Under the pieces are notes generated by a model that had not been told where the DNA came from, made no database searches, and saw only the letters and a list, made by a program, of their open reading frames with translations. A stretch of DNA of 64,000 bases from Patella vulgata (taxonomy: Eukaryota > Mollusca > Gastropoda > Patellidae). Location: the NCBI RefSeq assembly GCF_932274485.2, contig NC_065884.2, forward strand, positions 32,507,540 to 32,571,539, in the 5' to 3' direction. Positions 11,044-20,856 of this stretch are shown piece after piece; the stretch's first letter is position 1, and every line of letters starts with the position of its first letter. A program made the position numbers and the translations under genes.

Positions 11044-12453
11044 TTAGTTTTCCTGGTTTTGGAGATCCCTTTCCCTCTGTAAATGGGGATTATTGATTGT
11101 CTCCCTTGGTTTGGATCGTGACTCATCATCGGGGTTTTGATGATTAGGTTGATTCCAATTATATGGTGGACGAGACCATCCATTTCTTGTGTTTGTCATC
11201 TGTTGGGGTCTATCTGTTCTCGTATTGGAGTTATATTGATATCCGCCATAATTATTATTAGAGTTTGTATATTGTTGGTTGTTTGGCCAATGACTCAGAC
11301 TGTAATTGGGATTTTTATTCCAGGAGCTACGTGATGATTGCTGCAATGGTTGTCCCTTATTTAGGGTATTTATCAAGTGTTTGGTAGTTTTATCCAAAGA
11401 TGTGATTGAACTATTCAAGGTAAGTATATCAATTTTGCTTTGACCCATATCATCAGATTTTATAGCTCCAGCTCCGACCTGGTTTATATTATGATTTAGA
11501 TCTACAGAATGAACTGAACGTCCTCTTTTTTTATCTGCCAGTCTGTGGGCTTCGAGTCTAATAGAATGTATCTCAGCCTCATTGATATCCTTGGGTCTTA
11601 GTTCCCTAATTCGTAATCTCATTTCTGAGTCTGGTATGGAGTCTATAAAATGTTCTAAGGCTAAAATATTGGTGAGAGATGCCTCTGCCGTGGGGTAGGC
11701 CTGTCTCGTTAGTTTGCGGATGGATTGAGCCAACTCAGATAAGGATTCGTTCCTTCCTCTAATACGAGTTTGTAATTTTGCTCTATATATTTCAGATTTT
11801 TCCGTTGATCCAAAACGAATACTTAGGAGGGTTGTGAGGGTATGGAAATCCGTTCTCTGGATAGTATTTAATTCTGACAAGATTGTCCTGGCGTTTCCAG
11901 ACAAACTACTGGCTAGGTAAAGGGATTTTTCTTCATAGCTCCACTTGTTCATTGTGGCTATTATATCAAATTGGGAGATATATTCCTCAAAATCTTCACT
12001 TCCATCATATGATTGTGGTTTGATTCTAAGGGGGTTATTAATTCTAGGACTGGTGGGAACATATGCTTGGATTGAGGTACGATTAGAATTTTGATTATGG
12101 CTTGGTGTGTTTCTGTTTTGAGCATCTCCATTTCCATTTGAGTAAAATGTGGCAGGATTTGGATCATTTACTTTTTCATCCAATTTATTAACATGGTCTT
12201 TTAGTAATCTAACATCCTCCCTTAATTCCTTTAAATTGTCTAAAAAATCATTTTGAACCTGAGCATTTTCCAGGAAGAATTGATTAAATTGTCGGCTAAT
12301 TTCTTTAAGAATTCCATCGTCACCCATATTCTGATTTTCTATTTCAGTTCCTGAGACATCACCATCAACTGATTCTACCGAGGGCGCCGAGGCCATATCC
12401 GGATCAGTGTCTGGGATAATTTCGAACTCTTGGGACAAGGATTTGGTGGCCAT
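11044..12453 (-). CDS. Inner gypsy gag
   Basis: This 469-aa ORF starts MATKSLSQEFEIIPDTDPD. It has an N-terminal coiled-coil stretch (NFLDNLKELREDVRLLKDHV), a capsid-like helical core (YDGSEDFEEYISQFDIIATM, LASSLSGNARTILSEL, RIRELRPKDINEAEIHSIRL) and an Asn/Gln/Arg-rich tail (NNYGGYQYNSNTRTDRPQQ) without CCHC knuckles. The core resembles the outer element's gag at 15765-16430, so the two elements are related lineages. The start is the first ATG after the leader. Confidence 0.85.
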   Translation of the reverse strand: MATKSLSQEFEIIPDTDPDMASAPSVESVDGDVSGTEIENQNMGDDGILKEISRQFNQFFLENAQVQNDFLDNLKELREDVRLLKDHVNKLDEKVNDPNPATFYSNGNGDAQNRNTPSHNQNSNRTSIQAYVPTSPRINNPLRIKPQSYDGSEDFEEYISQFDIIATMNKWSYEEKSLYLASSLSGNARTILSELNTIQRTDFHTLTTLLSIRFGSTEKSEIYRAKLQTRIRGRNESLSELAQSIRKLTRQAYPTAEASLTNILALEHFIDSIPDSEMRLRIRELRPKDINEAEIHSIRLEAHRLADKKRGRSVHSVDLNHNINQVGAGAIKSDDMGQSKIDILTLNSSITSLDKTTKHLINTLNKGQPLQQSSRSSWNKNPNYSLSHWPNNQQYTNSNNNYGGYQYNSNTRTDRPQQMTNTRNGWSRPPYNWNQPNHQNPDDESRSKPRETINNPHLQRERDLQNQEN

Positions 12454-12471
12454 TTTCTAATTGTATTATTG

Positions 12472-14010
12472 TCCCCCGCCTTTCGAAGAAAGCAGGGGAC
12501 TATTAAAATGGGTCTGTCTGTCCGTCCGTCTGTCCGTCACACTTTTTGGGACACAATAACTCTCCTCCTAATTGACCTAGAATGTTCAAACTTGGTGTAG
12601 GTGTTTATTAGGTCAATGCCTTGATGGAGTTCGAAGATGAGCATTTTCGGCTTAGGGTAAGCAGAGATAAGCAATTTAAATGGTTGATGCTTTGGGACAC
12701 GATAACTTTAGTTCTAATTAAGTGAGAAAGATGAAACTTGGTGGATAGTTTCATTACATCAATACCTTGACTAAGTTCGATAATGAGCATTTTCTGCTCA
12801 GGGTAAGCAGAGCGATAAGCAATTTGATTGGCCGAGACTTTGGAACACAATAACCCTCCTTCTAATTGAGCTAGAATGTTCAAACTTGGTGTAGGTGTTT
12901 ATTAGGTCAATGCCTTGATGGAGTGTGAAGATAAGCATTTTCTGCTTAGGGTAAGCAAAGATAAGCAATTTGATTGGTTGATGCTTTGGGACACGATAAC
13001 TTTAGTTCCAATTAAGTGAGAATGATGAAACTTGGTGTATAGTTTCATTACATCAATACCTTGACTAAGTTCGATGATGAGCATTATCTGCTCAGGGTAA
13101 GCAGAGCGATAAGCAATTTGATTGGCCGAGACTTTGGAACACAATAACCCTCCTTCTAATTGAGCTAGAATGTTCAAACTTGGTGTAGGTGTTTATTAGG
13201 TCAATGTCTTGATGGAGTGTGAAGATAAGCATTTTCTGCTTAGGGTAAGCAGAGATAAGCAATTTGATTGGTTGATGCTTTGGGACACGATAACTTTAGT
13301 TCCACTGACGTGAGAGTGATGAAACTTGGTGTATAGTTTCATTACATCAATATCTTGACTAAGTTCGATGATGAGCATTTTCTGCTCATGGTAAGCAGAG
13401 CGATAAGCAATTTGATTGGCCGAGACTTTGGAACACAATAACTCTCCTTCTAATTAAGCTTGGATGTTCAAACTTGGTGTAGGGGTTTATGAGGTCAATG
13501 CCTTGATGAGTGCGAAGATCGGCATTTTCGGCTTAGAGTAAGCAGAGATAAGCAATTTGACTGGTTGATGCTTTGGAACACGATAAATTTGATTCTAATT
13601 AAGTGAGATTGATGAAACTTGGTGTATAGTTTCATTACATCAATACCTTGACTAAGTTTGATGATGAGAATTTTCTGCTTAGACTAACGAGCAATAAGCA
13701 GTTTGATTGGTCAAGATTTTGGAACATAACAACTCTTCTTCTAATTGAGGTAGAATTTTTAAACTTGATGTAGAGTTCAATGATTAACATATTGAGCTAA
13801 AGCTAAGCAGAGATAAGCAATTTCCTGCTTTGAGACAAGATAACTTTGATTCTATCTGATAGAGAGTGATGAAACTTAGTGTATAGTTGATAATCAGTTT
13901 GATTGCTTGATACTTTGGAAAAAAAAATAGATGTGCGATTAATTAATATGTGTCATCTATTTATTTGGGGATTTCGGCGGGGGACATCAGCCTCGCTGTT
14001 GGCTTGTTAA
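12472..14010 (+). repeat. GTCCCC-family element with 147/294-bp monomers, inserted in gypsy leader
   Basis: The left end is TTGTCCCCCGCCTTTCGAAG, able to form a hairpin with GAAAGCAGGGGAC, then a GTCTGTCCGTCC run. The body is a tandem array: a ~294-bp unit (for example starting at 12614 and 12908) made of two diverged ~147-bp halves with the words GATGAAACTTGG and GGGTAAGCAGAG. The right end is GGGGGACATCAGCC...GTTGGCTTGTT. Related copies lie at 28126-28652, 29645-29740 and 57742-58707. Small open frames inside are monomer artefacts. It lies between gag and primer site of the inner gypsy. Confidence 0.8.
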
Positions 14011-14114
14011 TATTAATAAAGGAACCTAATTTATTTATTTATGGAGTTTCTGTTTATTAGAACTTCCGATCCACTAGACACTGGAATAAGTTTTAATGAA
14101 TTCACTTTAATTTT

Positions 14115-14134
14115 AAATCCCACTTCTGACACCA
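14115..14134 (-). other. Primer binding site, tRNA-Leu type
   Basis: The plus-strand sequence AATCCCACTTCTGACACCA equals the 3' end, including CCA, of animal tRNA-Leu as I recall it. One base separates it from the right LTR. This is the minus-strand primer site for the inner element. Confidence 0.8.
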
Positions 14135-14135
14135 A

Positions 14136-15003
14136 TGTTGCATCTCGACTATTTTAATTAGAGACTTTTTAAGGGTTCGTTCCAGCCTAGCACTTCAATC
14201 GGAAGAACTAACAAACTCGGGTGTAGATAAAAATAAACATTTTATTTGGATCAATTTATAATTGAAAAAAAACGCATTAAGGGGAGATAATTTGGGTGAG
14301 ACGCCAACCCTTTGGATAAGTTCCCAGGTATGGAAACAGGAATTAGGTAAATAATTGCATTTGCCCTGTCAGGCCAGTGGATATGACAGGATTAAATCGG
14401 AGATTTGGTGACATAAGGAATTGGTAAGACTTGGGGGAATGGGTGAACCACAACTATCCAGGCCTATCTTGGATCAAGCCAGTCAAGGTTAAACCAACCT
14501 ATGAGTCTTTAAATAGGAGACCAATTATGGATAAACTACCACAGCCGAAGCTAGGATATTAATTTCTTACCCATTTTTGGTGATCCATATCCAGTTTCCA
14601 AAAATAGCTGGATTGCTGCCAATTATGTAAGGAGCTTTCCCGAGAGCACCGAGTGACCACTGAGGATTTCCTCGTCGTCTGCTTCTATTTATAAGGGGAT
14701 TCCGATGACGTCAGTTGTCAACCAATCAATGCGAGTGTTACTAACAATGACGATGTTATAGCCTTGACAGCGCCAAAGTGTCATGGCCGCCGGCTGTTTG
14801 ATGTCGCTTGTTTCGCTAACTGATTTGTGTCAATTCATCGGCCTAACGGGAAAATAATAAATTATATTGTGATACATGGTAATGTATGACATCGTTATAT
14901 AAATGTGTTTCGGGCGTGAACTCTACAAGGGAGCTGGTCTCATTGTTTGACACTCTCAGTCGGAAACGACGAGCGAAAGACTGGAATCGTCTGGACCGTA
15001 ACA
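14136..15003 (-). repeat. Right (5') LTR of inner gypsy
   Basis: It is 868 bp, starts TGTTGC and ends GTAACA in plus orientation, and is paired with 4723-5597. GTAT follows directly as target duplication. Differences from the partner are mostly single substitutions. Confidence 0.92.
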
Positions 15004-15034
15004 GTATACTCACAGGTATTCTAAAATATGTTTC

Positions 15035-15406
15035 GGGGATCACGTGGCTAAGTGGGTAAGACGCTAGCTCGCTAGCCTGGAGGTCGGGTGTTCGATCCCT
15101 GCATTGGCCGAGAAAGTTCATCCAGATTTTCCGGCGTGGTTCTCCCTTGTCAGTGATGCAGGACGGAGGGGCTGACAAGGAAAGCTGTCTAGTCGTTCGG
15201 ATGGGACGAAAAACCGAGGTCCCATGTACACATTGGCATGCACGTAAAAGATCCCTTGGCAGTTGGAATTCGATATAAGAGTAGGCCATAGTGCCGCTGT
15301 CCGGGCAAAATTTCCCTCATAGCACACTGTATGGCGTATGCCCGTCTTCATTAGCCCAGGTTAGGAGCAGAACAGTAGGACGTTAAACCCCATTTCATTT
15401 CATTTC
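15035..15406 (+). mobile_element. Full-length tRNA-derived SINE with 12-bp duplication
   Basis: The 372-bp element has a tRNA-like head (GTGGCTAAGTGGGTAAGACG as A box; GTGTTCGATCCC as B box), a body shared with 18450-18605, 19105-19255 and 24285-24588, and the tail GACGTTAAACCCCATTTC followed by CATTT repeats. AAAATATGTTTC occurs at 15023-15034 and 15407-15418 as a target duplication. It lies in the outer gypsy protease region, 31 bp from the inner gypsy. Confidence 0.88.
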
Positions 15407-15832
15407 AAAATATGTTTCTCGAGACAGAATACTTATTGTTGCCCCGGTATCTATCAACCCATTCACAGCCACGGTACATACATGAGCTTTCACGTGAAGA
15501 CCGGTCTCATTTGGGGTTCCGAAAGACCTGGTATCAGGCTTAGAACCGGGCCCACCTCGAGGATTGGGTTGTGGATCTCTTTTCTGTGAGAGAGGTCGTT
15601 GAGGTTTATGAGCAGTTCGTGCATTTTGTCCCCCGTTATATGTCCGACGAAAAGTTTTATTACGCGGTTCATTAGATGTTGGTGGCGTCGATATATGTTG
15701 ATTCGATTTCATAAGATCTTTAATTTCACTCAACTCTTTACTTAACTTTTTGAGTTCAAATGACTCACTCGCAGCCACGTACACTACGAAATTGATTATT
15801 ACTAGACCCACCAGCGGCACGGTGAGCTTCAA
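15395..15832 (-). pseudogene. Outer gypsy nucleocapsid/protease 5' half
   Basis: The region has a coiled-coil stretch (ELKKLSKELSEIKDLM), a basic Gly/Arg/Pro-rich segment (RPLSQKRDPQPNPRGGPG) and then the retropepsin active site (VAVNGLIDTGATISILSRE). The rest of the protease is at 4701-4480 on the far side of the two insertions. It is part of a broken fossil. Confidence 0.8.
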
Positions 15833-16860
15833 GCTCCACTGCTAGCCTAACTGCATCTTCCAAATTCCTAGGTCTCCAAAGCTGAATTTGCCACAACATG
15901 TCACGATCTTCTGCGAGTGCGTCACAAAATGCATCCTTAGCCAATATACTAAGTAATTCCCCAGATGCTGTAGGATAAGACATTGCCACTTGTCGTTTAA
16001 TGCTTTCCCCTAATTCAGGCAAACTTTCCCTTCTGGCCTTTAATTCGGCACGATAGAGTTGGGTTTGATTTTGGGGTAGAAACCGGTCTTCTAGGGCCGT
16101 AATTAGCTTTTGGTAATTCCACCTTTCACTTAAATTCACAGACGTTAACACTTTTCGAGCACTACCTTTGAGACTACTGGCTAAATGGAGGGTCATCTCC
16201 TCACTATTCCATCCATTCAATTCTGCACATATCCCAAAATGAGATTTGTAATCCATGAATGAAGTTGAACCAACGTAATCTTGAGGGATTCGAATCAGTC
16301 TCCGAAACGAGGCCATTGATTTTGTAGAAGGCGTTGACGTGCCGATAGGTTCAAACTTTCTATCAAATGTCACCATTTTACGATCCTCCCTAGGGCCACA
16401 TCGTGTGTTGTCGGACTCACTGTCAAGCACAGATCAGGATCTCACTCTGATTTCTTGTTGCAAATCAGAATCACCACTATTAACTATGCCACTTAACTTT
16501 GGTTCAGTTTGTTCCATAGATGCGGCACTCCTGGACGCCACATCTGCAATCTGCTCGAGGGCACGTCTATTATCATTTAATTAAGTACTGCGTTTAACAA
16601 CGAGAACTGTTCCACAATCACTTTCTGGAATTCTTTAAAATCACTATGAACTTCAGGGTCTGCTACATTCCTTGGCCCTTTACTAGGGTCGCCGCGTGAG
16701 GCACATTCACTATTCACTTCACTGTCACAGTTTGTGTGTGTCGTGTCCACGTTTGGAATACCAGAATACCAGAATCCGGAGAAACCGTGGACGCATCTTT
16801 TAGAACGTTATCCAAACAGGTCAAGTCCATATCAAGTAAAGAGTGGGTAGTCATGTCAAC
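15765..16860 (-). pseudogene. Outer gypsy gag region
   Basis: The capsid-like core includes YVGSTSFMDYKSHFGICAEL, LASSLKGSARKVLTSV and LWRPRNLEDAVRLAVELEAH, parallel to the inner gag. An N-terminal start is likely near 16856 (MTTHSLLDMDLTC). It is broken. No zinc knuckle was seen. Confidence 0.75.
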
Positions 16861-17021
16861 ACCAAAGGTTTTGCACCACAATGTCACAAATGTAAGAAAA
16901 TGTATGAACTAGCTGAACAAGTGAATAGATCGAAACAAGAGGGGCTATAAGGGTTTATGTAGAATGGATGATTTAACTATCCCACCTCTGCCACCAAAGA
17001 AAAACCGGATATGTGACAACC

Positions 17022-17591
17022 AATGGCCACGTACTCTACTTCCAAAATAGGACAGTGGGGACTATTGGTTATTGTGGACTGGTTTTTCTTAAGCCTCGCC
17101 TCGGGCCACGACGTCTCTACAGAATATCGAAGCAAGTGTCAGCTAAAAAGTAACTATTCAGTTACCGATACCCTCGCTTGGACCCAAATCAATGTCTTGA
17201 CTCGAAGTTAACCCCAGCTCGTTATACCTTGTTTCGATCAATCACAAAGTTTTAAAGATCATGCACTTTATTACAATAAATAAAAAGAGAAATATACAAT
17301 AATACAACACAGTGAAATAGGCACGCGACTATGTACAGAAATAAAGTAGCCTTTTTAGTCGCAAAGTTAACAGGAACTCTGCTAATCCATGTATACTCGT
17401 ATTTCCGGAACGTCTCACACCTGTACCTAGGCAATCGATGCCTAGCACCAACACCTCAACACCCACAGCTCCCACGGGTAATACCTGCAACAAAACCGCT
17501 CCAGTGGAGACACAGCACAAGGTCTAGCAACCGCAAACAGGGCCCAGCTGCAACCGGGTTGAGTCCAATGTAATTATTTAAGGGCCCGGCG
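17022..17591 (-). repeat. Candidate 5' LTR of outer gypsy
   Basis: This block lies beyond gag, where the 5' LTR of a minus-strand element should be. It holds AATAAA on the minus strand (17267-17272) and its last 62 bp match the window's first 62 bp. The left limit is guessed from ACAACCA followed by TGG at about 17020. Target duplication cannot be tested in this window. Confidence 0.4.
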
Positions 17592-17730
17592 GGGGTGGTA
17601 CTTTTTACCGCCGACCAATACTTTTTACCGGCGACTGCCACATAATTACCGCCGACCAACTACTTTTTACCGCCGACCGTAATGAAACTACCGCCGACCA
17701 TGGCGTAATTACCGCCGACCAAATGTCTTA
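17592..17730. repeat. Short-period array of TACCGCCGACCAA
   Basis: About six degenerate copies of (TTTT)TACCGCCGACCAA occur between 17596 and 17726, spaced roughly 20-30 bp. Such GC-rich dispersed words are typical of subterminal regions of some DNA transposons. They start exactly where the outer gypsy repeat stops. No second terminus was found. Confidence 0.65.
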
Positions 17731-18440
17731 TATCTGACGATATTATTTTTTTAGAAGAGCATAACAAAAATGATATTCATTTGGAATATATTTACAAGTT
17801 TTTAATACATAATACGAAATACACAGTGCCATTGGAGGTCTATTTATAGCCTAGTGGTGACTACCCGAAAAAGTACCATACTTTATGACCTGTCTTTGAA
17901 AGGTTTAAATTTATAAGACAAAATAGTTTTATTCAAATATATGGATTTTAAATAAACAGTGGTTGACAATAAAAGGTTCGGGTAGATAAAAAAAAATGAA
18001 AATAAAATAAAATCCTGATGCTAAATATGAAATATAAAAACGAATGGCACAAAAAGACGAAAGATATGTACAATAAGATAATAATTGTCTGTCTTTGGTA
18101 TGTTTTATTTTATGTTGATATTCACTGTATAACCTGATGGGACACACATGGATGGAGAAAGAGATAGAGAGAGAGAGAGCCGGTTCGCCATACGCCCATT
18201 CGAAACAACCTTGGTAATTTCTGGACTAACATATGGCTCAATTTTATTTTAATAATTCACTTGCGCACAGAGCTCTTTCGCAGTGGGAGGACCCGTAGAA
18301 AACCCACGAGATTGGACAGACGGCCTTACTCCTTGTTACGTTCACGTACAAGCGCAGAATCAAAAACCACACTACTTGACTATATAACACCTTCAGATCC
18401 GAGGCGCACGCGTTAATCACACCACAAGACATATTTGGGT
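17731..18440. other. No gene seen; AT-rich, GA microsatellite
   Basis: This stretch is AT-rich with short frames only. A GA run lies at about 18160-18178. I see no coding or RNA-gene signal. Confidence 0.5.
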
Positions 18441-18449
18441 CACGCTAAA

Positions 18450-18605
18450 GTGGGACACGGTGGCTCAGTCAGTAAGACGTTGACTGGTGATTCCGGCCGA
18501 AAAAGTTCATTTGGAGTTTCCAGCGTGAATCCAAAGGACGACGTATAGCCGTTCGGCTGAGACGAAAAATCGATGTCGTTAAACCCCATTGCATTTCTTA
18601 ACATG
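18450..18605 (+). mobile_element. tRNA-SINE copy, internally deleted
   Basis: The head is GACACGGTGGCTCAGTCAGTAA, the body contains AAAAGTTCATTTGGAGTTTC and GACGAAAAATCGATGTCG, and the tail GTTAAACCCCATTGCATTTC. It is the same family as 15035-15406, with much of the middle missing. Confidence 0.7.
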
Positions 18606-18789
18606 TGAAAGGGTGTGGGCCTTTGTTGGTTCAGCACTTAATGATCTACTCTATTTTGCAAAATGATACAAGGACAGAGAATATCGATTTAATAAAAGGG
18701 CGTCAGATAACGAAAACAGATGGCGAAATAATCTTTGTCATCCGGATGGCGAATTAGTCTGATGATCATACACAGTGTTGGATGAGAAT

Positions 18790-19107
18790 GTTCATATGTA
18801 TTGTTCGGCATGGTTATCTCGGTGTCCTCTGGTTTCCTCCCACGATTAAAGACCCCTACGCACAAGCGACCCCGAAAGAATTTTCTGAGGAAGAAAAAGC
18901 CAAGACAAAGTAGAATAAAAGTTGCTATTTGTTACAAGTCAAACTTAAACAGTTTGTAATGTTCTAATTTCAGTCAGTTTCAGCGTGGTTTCGATTCACC
19001 TGTTGTATGTGACAAGGAGTAGGGTCGCCTGTCCAACGCGCAAGGGAATTATTCAAATAAATAAATGGAACCCCATGTGTTAGTCCCGGAATGACCCTCT
19101 CTCTCTC
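18790..19107 (+). mobile_element. Two fragments of a second SINE family
   Basis: Sequence at 18800-18875 (TCCTCTGGTTTCCTCCCACG, AAAGACCCCTACGCACAAGC) and at 18975-19107 (GGAGTAGGGTCGCCTGTCCA, GTTAGTCCCGGAATGACC, then CTCTCTCT) both match parts of the SINE at 62795-63008. The conserved centre resembles the animal MetaSINE core as I recall it. Confidence 0.65.
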
Positions 19108-19255
19108 TCATTCCAGTTTCATACGAGGGAAATGTTGCCCGGATACGCCAATGTATACACGGGTCCTCGGTTTTTCGTCCCATCCGAGCGACTGCACAGC
19201 TGTCCTTGTCAGGCCCTCCGACCTGCACCATTGACAAGGGGAAATAGCTGATCAT
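19105..19255 (-). mobile_element. SINE fragment (family of 15035-15406)
   Basis: The plus strand contains ATACGAGGGAAATGTTGCCC, GGTTTTTCGTCCCATCCGAG and TGTCCTTGTCAGGCC, the reverse complement of the SINE body. The tRNA head is absent. Confidence 0.7.
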
Positions 19256-20585
19256 GCCTAAAAAATATATCGTTTAGAGTACACAGAGACGCGACATGCG
19301 AAGCCGGTCGCTTAAACAAAAATTCATGATTCCAGAAAAAATATCACTGTGTATTAAACTGACTTTAAATTTTCTAAATTTTATGCCGAATTTTAATCCC
19401 TTAGTCAATTGTAAGAAATTACGATCTCATCCCTGGCTATAGTACGCCTATGTGAGTAGATGTAAATGAATTATATGTTTGACAATAAAACACACGGCTG
19501 AGAAAGAAATGTAGGCTATGAATAGCAAATGAATATAGGATGCCAATAAAGAAATAGCAGGGGGGGGGGGGGCAATGCAACGGTTAGCACGTGCATGCTG
19601 TATCATAAGGTCTGTCATTGAGGTCTCTCTCTCTCTCTAGTTTGAAATGGAAGGTACAAATAGAAATATACGGGTGGCAAATATAACAAGCAGTTGGAAA
19701 TGAAATGTATTGGTAGGAAATGAAATATACGAATAGTATATAGATAGAACATGCGGTTGGCAATGAAATAATATGGGTAGCCTGCTCCGGGTGGTAGGTG
19801 GGCGGGCAGGTAGATCAGGTAGAACAATTTCAATAAGCCTCTGCTGCTTTCTTAGGAATGAAATTAGATTAAGTTTGTATTTTATCTACTTTGTGATAAA
19901 CAAAAGTGCAAAGAAATGCGTTTTCAATGTATTAGTAAAGATACAAAATTTCACAGAATACGGAACTTTTCACATGTGTGCTACTTCCATCTACACACGA
20001 TGTCGGTTTCGCTGTGAACGAAGGTGTTCATATTATGCACTATGAAGCTTCAAATAACAAATGACAATTAAAAAGGGATTCTGGGTCTGTATTTTGATTA
20101 AAAGCACAAACAATCTTCAAGAATGTTAGGTTTATTATATAAAACGAATGGCGAATAACCATCCTCATGGCTCTAGGCTATTCGCGGCGAATATCCACTC
20201 CGGCCTCCAGTTGTTCAAATTATTTCCCTTGATATTTCCAAGGTGAAGGCTGACAGCTCTCAGTCATTCTCATAGAGCTATATTTTCTATATATAACTCT
20301 ATCCGATGGTCATTCTGCACTGGTGACTATGATGCCTGTCATATTTTCGTGTTCACCCACTGTCATGGCATTTAGAACATAGGTTTTCAAGCTTACAATT
20401 TGTAAACATTATATCAAGACGAACCAGTCCAAATGTAAGTAGGCTTAGTAACAAAATGTTGTTTTTTTTATTTACTTTATGTTTTTTTTTTTAAATTTAT
20501 ACATCAGATGTTAACTCTTTTTTTATCGTGGGTTTGTTTCTTTGTATGTCTACCATTGTCAAAAGTTGAAAAAGTGGTTGATTGA
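19256..20585. other. No gene seen; degenerate short repeats
   Basis: The interval has a 12-14-base G run at about 19561, a CT run near 19623, and degenerate ~20-bp units of the type GGCAATGAAATATACGGGTAG between about 19460 and 19795. No coding support was found; frames here are short and lack protein-like composition. Confidence 0.5.
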
Positions 20586-20760
20586 TTTTTATACGCCCAC
20601 ATATTCATGTGGACGCATTATGGCGTCTCTTTTGTCCCCCACAATTTGTTTGTGGACACTCTACAGGTCACAATTTTTATCCGATTTTGACAAAACTTGA
20701 TCTCCCAATGATCTCGCTTCCTTTCGATATTGGCATGTATCGGACCATAACTAAAACGGG
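20586..20760 (+). repeat. CGCCCAC-family element, short copy
   Basis: The head TTTTTATACGCCCACATATT is followed by GTGGACACTCTACAGGTCAC and one partial monomer with TTTCGATATTGGCATGTATC. It is the same family as 26755-27965 and 30875-32160. Confidence 0.75.
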
Positions 20761-20856
20761 GTAGACTAATCACCGGAATTCAAACACCAGTAGGAATTCA
20801 CTTACAAATAACTGGAATTCACTTTGATGATATCAGAATTCGCCTGCAAGATCTTC

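Larger units (their letters stand above)
4723..15003 (-). mobile_element. Inner Ty3/gypsy element, both LTRs, GTAT target duplication
   Basis: This LTR element has two similar LTRs (4723-5597 and 14136-15003), a tRNA-Leu primer site beside the right LTR, a purine tract beside the left LTR, and gag, protease, RT, RNase H, integrase and an extra BTB ORF in order on the minus strand. GTAT lies at 4719-4722 and 15004-15007, a 4-bp target duplication, so it inserted into the protease region of the outer element. LTRs differ at roughly 2-3% of sites by eye, so it is fairly young. It is broken, with a few breaks in pol, and carries a repeat insertion in its leader. Mag-like affinity is inferred from the primer type and gene order. 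Confidence 0.9.
1..17591 (-). mobile_element. Old outer Ty3/gypsy LTR element, broken fossil
   Basis: From right to left on the minus strand the parts are gag (about 16860-15765), nucleocapsid/protease 5' half (15832-15395), protease 3' half and reverse transcriptase/RNase H (4701-2971), integrase (2810-1635) and a small acidic ORF (1699-1262). The protease region is separated by two later insertions, a complete younger gypsy and a SINE. The element is broken, with several breaks in pol besides the two insertions. It must be older than the inner element. The outer LTR limits are tentative, and sequence between 63 and 1250 may be 3' non-coding or flank. Confidence 0.75.

Noticed and set aside
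12608-13438. Three similar ~80-91-aa minus-strand frames
   Set aside because: They are successive monomers of the GTCCCC-family array, not genes.
12472-14010. CRISPR array
   Set aside because: Tandem 147/294-bp monomers without short spacers; eukaryotic satellite-like repeat.
15035-15110. Functional tRNA gene
   Set aside because: A and B boxes are present but the cloverleaf is poor and a SINE body and tail follow, with target duplications.
14843-15351. Minus-strand frames over the LTR and SINE
   Set aside because: They run across an LTR-SINE junction and through SINE body; similar frames appear at the other SINE copies.
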